Below, piece after piece: positions 61,540 to 64,000 of a stretch of 64,000 nt of DNA (positions are counted from its first letter, which is position 1; every line of letters starts with the position of its first letter). Made by a program: the position numbers and the translations under genes. Origin of the DNA: Riptortus pedestris (Eukaryota > Arthropoda > Insecta > Hemiptera > Alydidae); assembly GCA_019009955.1 (NCBI GenBank), contig CM032230.1, forward strand, positions 26,230,001 to 26,294,000, written 5' to 3'. Below the pieces are notes generated by a model. It ran no database searches and was not told where the DNA came from. It saw nothing but the letters and a program-made list of their open reading frames with translations.

Positions 61540-61577
61540 ATACCTCGTCATGAGTACAACCTCAATAGCTGATCTAG
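61540..61577 (-). mobile_element. HINE left-end scrap on the far side of the Helitron
   Basis: CTCGTCATGAGTACAACCTC then AATAGCTGAT, reversed relative to the HINE part on the other side, so the Helitron does not sit in one simple HINE. Confidence 0.65.
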
Positions 61578-61780
61578 TATTCTAAAATTAAATTAATGAG
61601 AAATTGTTAATTGTTTTTCTATTTTAGGTCATGCGAGTAATATTTTGTTTTGTTTATATTAGTTCTCTTATTTTAAAATTGGTGGCAAATTCTTTCCTTG
61701 TTTATTTGTTTTATGTATTTTAATTTTTTTTAAATTATTTATCTTGTTAATAAGATTTGACAGTAACAAACCTGAGGAAG

Positions 61781-61986
61781 GTAACGTCCACATTTTGCTA
61801 CTGTGGCTTATTGGGACCGGTTATCTATAGGTGCTCACTTTCTTTTAGCCTGGGGACTAAGGGTTTTATTTAATAAGTTCAGCACTAAATAAATTCCCAC
61901 TTGTACAGACGTTAATCGAACTCGCTGCTCAAGGTTTACCATGTGAGAATAAGGCCACGCTTTAACTCACATGGCTAACACTGAGA
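61781..61986 (-). mobile_element. tRNA-derived SINE, copy 6
   Basis: The plus strand starts GTAACGTCCACATTTTGCTA (tail) and ends ACTCACATGGCTAACACTGA (head). The box B region reads CGAGTTCGATTAACG on the minus strand. Confidence 0.8.
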
Positions 61987-62103
61987 AAGTGTAAATCGCC
62001 AATGCAGCGATTCTATAAAGCCTGTACTCGATTAAATAAAAATGTATATGATATTTCTTCTAGGGGAGCTGGGAGGTAGAAGGGCGAATTAATCTGGATG
62101 CCT

Positions 62104-62340
62104 AGATCAACAATTACATAAATATTAGGGAAAAGAAGCAAGTAGTATTTCTGCATTAGATGTTCATTTTTGACAACCCGTTTCGCCCCATCCGTGGCAT
62201 CTACAGGTCTTTTGTAAAATAAAAAAAAAAAAAAAATGAAACGAAATGAGAACTACAAATGTATCACAAGAAAACGGGTAATAAGGTAGCTAAGAATACC
62301 CCATCGGATCCTACATAATGCATATGTCTGTCCTATATAA
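62104..62340 (-). repeat. hammerhead-like repeat unit with A tract, copy 2
   Basis: Close copy of 56709-56924. In the minus-strand core CTGAAGA has become CTGTAGA, so the ribozyme-like core is broken. The last part, TCCTATATAATGCATATGTC, is tandemly repeated. Confidence 0.75.
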
Positions 62341-62382
62341 TGCATATGTCTGTCTGTGCAGTAGGCCTGTTTTCATCTACAA

Positions 62383-62832
62383 TACGTTTTATTTTGAAAG
62401 AGTGAACTTTCAGAGCAACAGCTCCATCTTCAGTGCCTTTTGGCACGGACAAAAACCTGTGGAAATCATGTAACAATCACTGTTTAAATTAACAACTTTA
62501 ATCTAAAAAAGCAAATAAAGGACCACATAATTAAAATACAAGGTAACGGTCATAGAATACCACAGAAGAACGGAGAAAGTCAATACTTAAAAGCATACAT
62601 AGGCAACATTTAAAAAAAATAATTAACCGCATTTAAAAAAACTGTAATTCTTTGACAGATACCTTGTATTGCATTTATTATGTGTTTCTTTCTTTTGATT
62701 TTTTAGTATAAGATTGTTAATTTAAATAGTGTTTGTTACATGATTTCCATAGGTTTTTATTTTTGTGTCAGGCACTGAAGGTGGAGCTGTTGTTCTGAAA
62801 GTTCACTCTGTCAAAATAAAACTCATTGTGGT
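62383..62832. repeat. inverted-repeat element with hammerhead-like cores in both arms
   Basis: Arm 62383-62510 (CGTTTTATTTTGAAAGAGTG ... GTAACAATCACTGTTTAAAT) is the inverse of 62703-62832 (AATTTAAATAGTGTTTGTTA ... CACTCTGTCAAAATAAAACT). The left arm on the minus strand has CTGAAGA-T-GGAGC...GCTCT-GAAAG. The right arm on the plus strand has CTGAAGG (G8-A9 box changed). The middle is AT-rich. It resembles the paired terminal repeats of Penelope-like elements but has no coding. Confidence 0.65.
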
Positions 62833-63041
62833 GGACTTTATGATATTTGTTCATTTATATCATGGTAATTACTGCGAAATAGTTTTCGGGCACCGGAAGT
62901 TAGAAGTCAAAATTTCGAATTTAATACATTAAAATTTAGAGATGAAATGAATATAGTAATACACGAAGTATTGTTTGGATTTACTTCCTATAGACACGAA
63001 GATATTCACTCCTGGTTATAATATTTGAGGCGCTCAGTATC
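62833..63041. other. spacer, nothing recognised
   Basis: Short AT-rich interval without repeats. Confidence 0.4.
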
Positions 63042-63270
63042 ATAGTGGCCCAACCCTCAAATTTTGCTTATTTGAGTTACCATAGCATCTGTTGCTGAAT
63101 AATGTGTTCTATGAAATATATAGTGGCCGAAGCTACCTTCTAAGTTTTTTCACTAGATGACAGCAGCAGTTTGTTTTTTAAGTAAGAGTTTTGGCGGTTT
63201 TTGAAAAATATATAGTGGCCTAACCAACTTGGTTTTACACAAATCTTACTTTTTGGGGTTAGGCCACTAT
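63042..63270. mobile_element. small TIR element (MITE), about 229 bp
   Basis: Ends ATAGTGGCCCAACCC and GGGTTAGGCCACTAT are inverse with one mismatch. The target is probably TA. Two more internal copies of ATATAGTGGCC (about 63119 and 63219) point the same way as the left end. No coding. Confidence 0.65.
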
Positions 63271-64000
63271 TATTCTGATAGCCTCATTTGGCAGTTGGTT
63301 CCTTGGAATAGTTGGCTATGAAATCCTAACAATAATTACTCATTTATTCACACTTTGATGACTGTTATCATACAGTCTATTGAGAAAAATTGATCTCCAA
63401 AATTTATTCAAATTCAAAATTTGTCTCTCTGCCCTTGCCGGAACTCTTCTATATTATAAATTTTGCTTTAACTCTCTTTAATCATCTGCTGATGATGATT
63501 CCTCGGAGCTTGAGCGTCATAATAGATATGAACGGGTTTCCGGGCATTACAATAATCATCTTTGTTGATATTGGCTATCGGTTAAATCCCAGAATTCCTA
63601 GCCTCTCTCGTAAAGCACCAGTCAGGAAATATATTGTGGCCATAAAACGGAAGATAAATATATAAAATGGAAGAGGGCTGTTTTCCTTGAAAAGGACGGC
63701 GTATAATTTACTGGCCCTTGTCGAAGATATTTTCCGAAACCTATATTCTTTGAGTCCCTTTATATATTTTATCGTATCTTTAGGACTTTCAGACAAAGCC
63801 TAATAACTTATTAAAGGGACTATTTCATATTATTGGATTCATTTATGGGCAACACAATGAATGCAATGTGCCAATATACTCCGCTGTAATTTTTTTTTTT
63901 TTTTATAATAAACTCTTTATTGATACTTAATTTATTAGTAATATAACAGTAAATGACCTATGAATCATCGTTGTCGCTCTTTCTAGTCTTAGCAATGATA
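63271..64000. other. unique sequence to the window end, nothing recognised
   Basis: The overlapping frames at 63390-63665 (plus) and 63575-63796 (minus) are balanced in composition but show no family signature. A poly-T run is at 63889-63904. Confidence 0.4.

Overview
The window is AT-rich animal DNA made almost entirely of transposable elements and simple repeats. The mix of BEL/Pao, R1/Jockey and CR1-type LINEs, a Penelope-like element, Helitrons, Helentron-type elements and a tRNA-derived SINE points to an insect with a large repeat-rich genome. A hemimetabolous insect is my guess, but no species marker is present. I found no host protein-coding exon, rRNA gene, functional tRNA gene or CRISPR array. 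The window is best read as a giant intron or intergenic desert. A strong juxtaposed AG|GT splice motif near 30,720 favours an intron of a plus-strand gene, but this is inference.

The dominant component, with 25 or more whole or partial copies from 1 kb to 60 kb, is one non-autonomous Helentron-like (HINE/DINE-1-type) family. Its left end is TTTTAGCAGATTTCCC followed by a palindrome. An internal tract is usually (TA)n. A matching subterminal inverted repeat (GGGAAATCTGCT) precedes a right-terminal hairpin (ACGCAG-CCC-CTGCGT) and the end TGACGGAC. Copies are nested in each other in T runs, and nested cases confirm both ends without target duplication. At least two sequence subfamilies coexist.

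Region by region: 1-5.2 kb holds four HINEs and spacer. In 5.2-8.2 kb a HINE is split by a TIR element that contains a 44-bp minisatellite. In 10-12 kb there are two LINE C-terminal fragments. At 12.6-14.2 kb one HINE is nested in another. At 15.5-16.3 kb lies a Penelope-like GIY-YIG fragment with inverted ends. From 17.5 to 35 kb HINEs, SINEs, two Tc1-like MITEs, hairpins and microsatellites alternate with unique DNA. At 36.16-42.70 kb sits a BEL/Pao LTR retrotransposon (minus strand) with both LTRs, a 5-bp target duplication and internal deletions that removed the RT core, RNase H and the integrase end. It is inserted into an R1-like LINE fragment. At 46.5-47.9, 51.3-52.8 and 60.2-61.6 kb Helitrons sit in or next to HINE (TA)n tracts. 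A 123-bp satellite lies at 49.8-50.5 kb. A 2.8-kb long-armed inverted repeat fills 55.8-58.6 kb. At 62-63.3 kb are small hairpin and TIR elements.

No set of genes here works together as a pathway. The biology visible is transposon ecology: nested insertion, minisatellite birth from element ends, and repeated hammerhead-ribozyme-like cores. Unique stretches with clustered homeodomain, SOX/POU or TCF-like sites may be regulatory, which needs comparative data.
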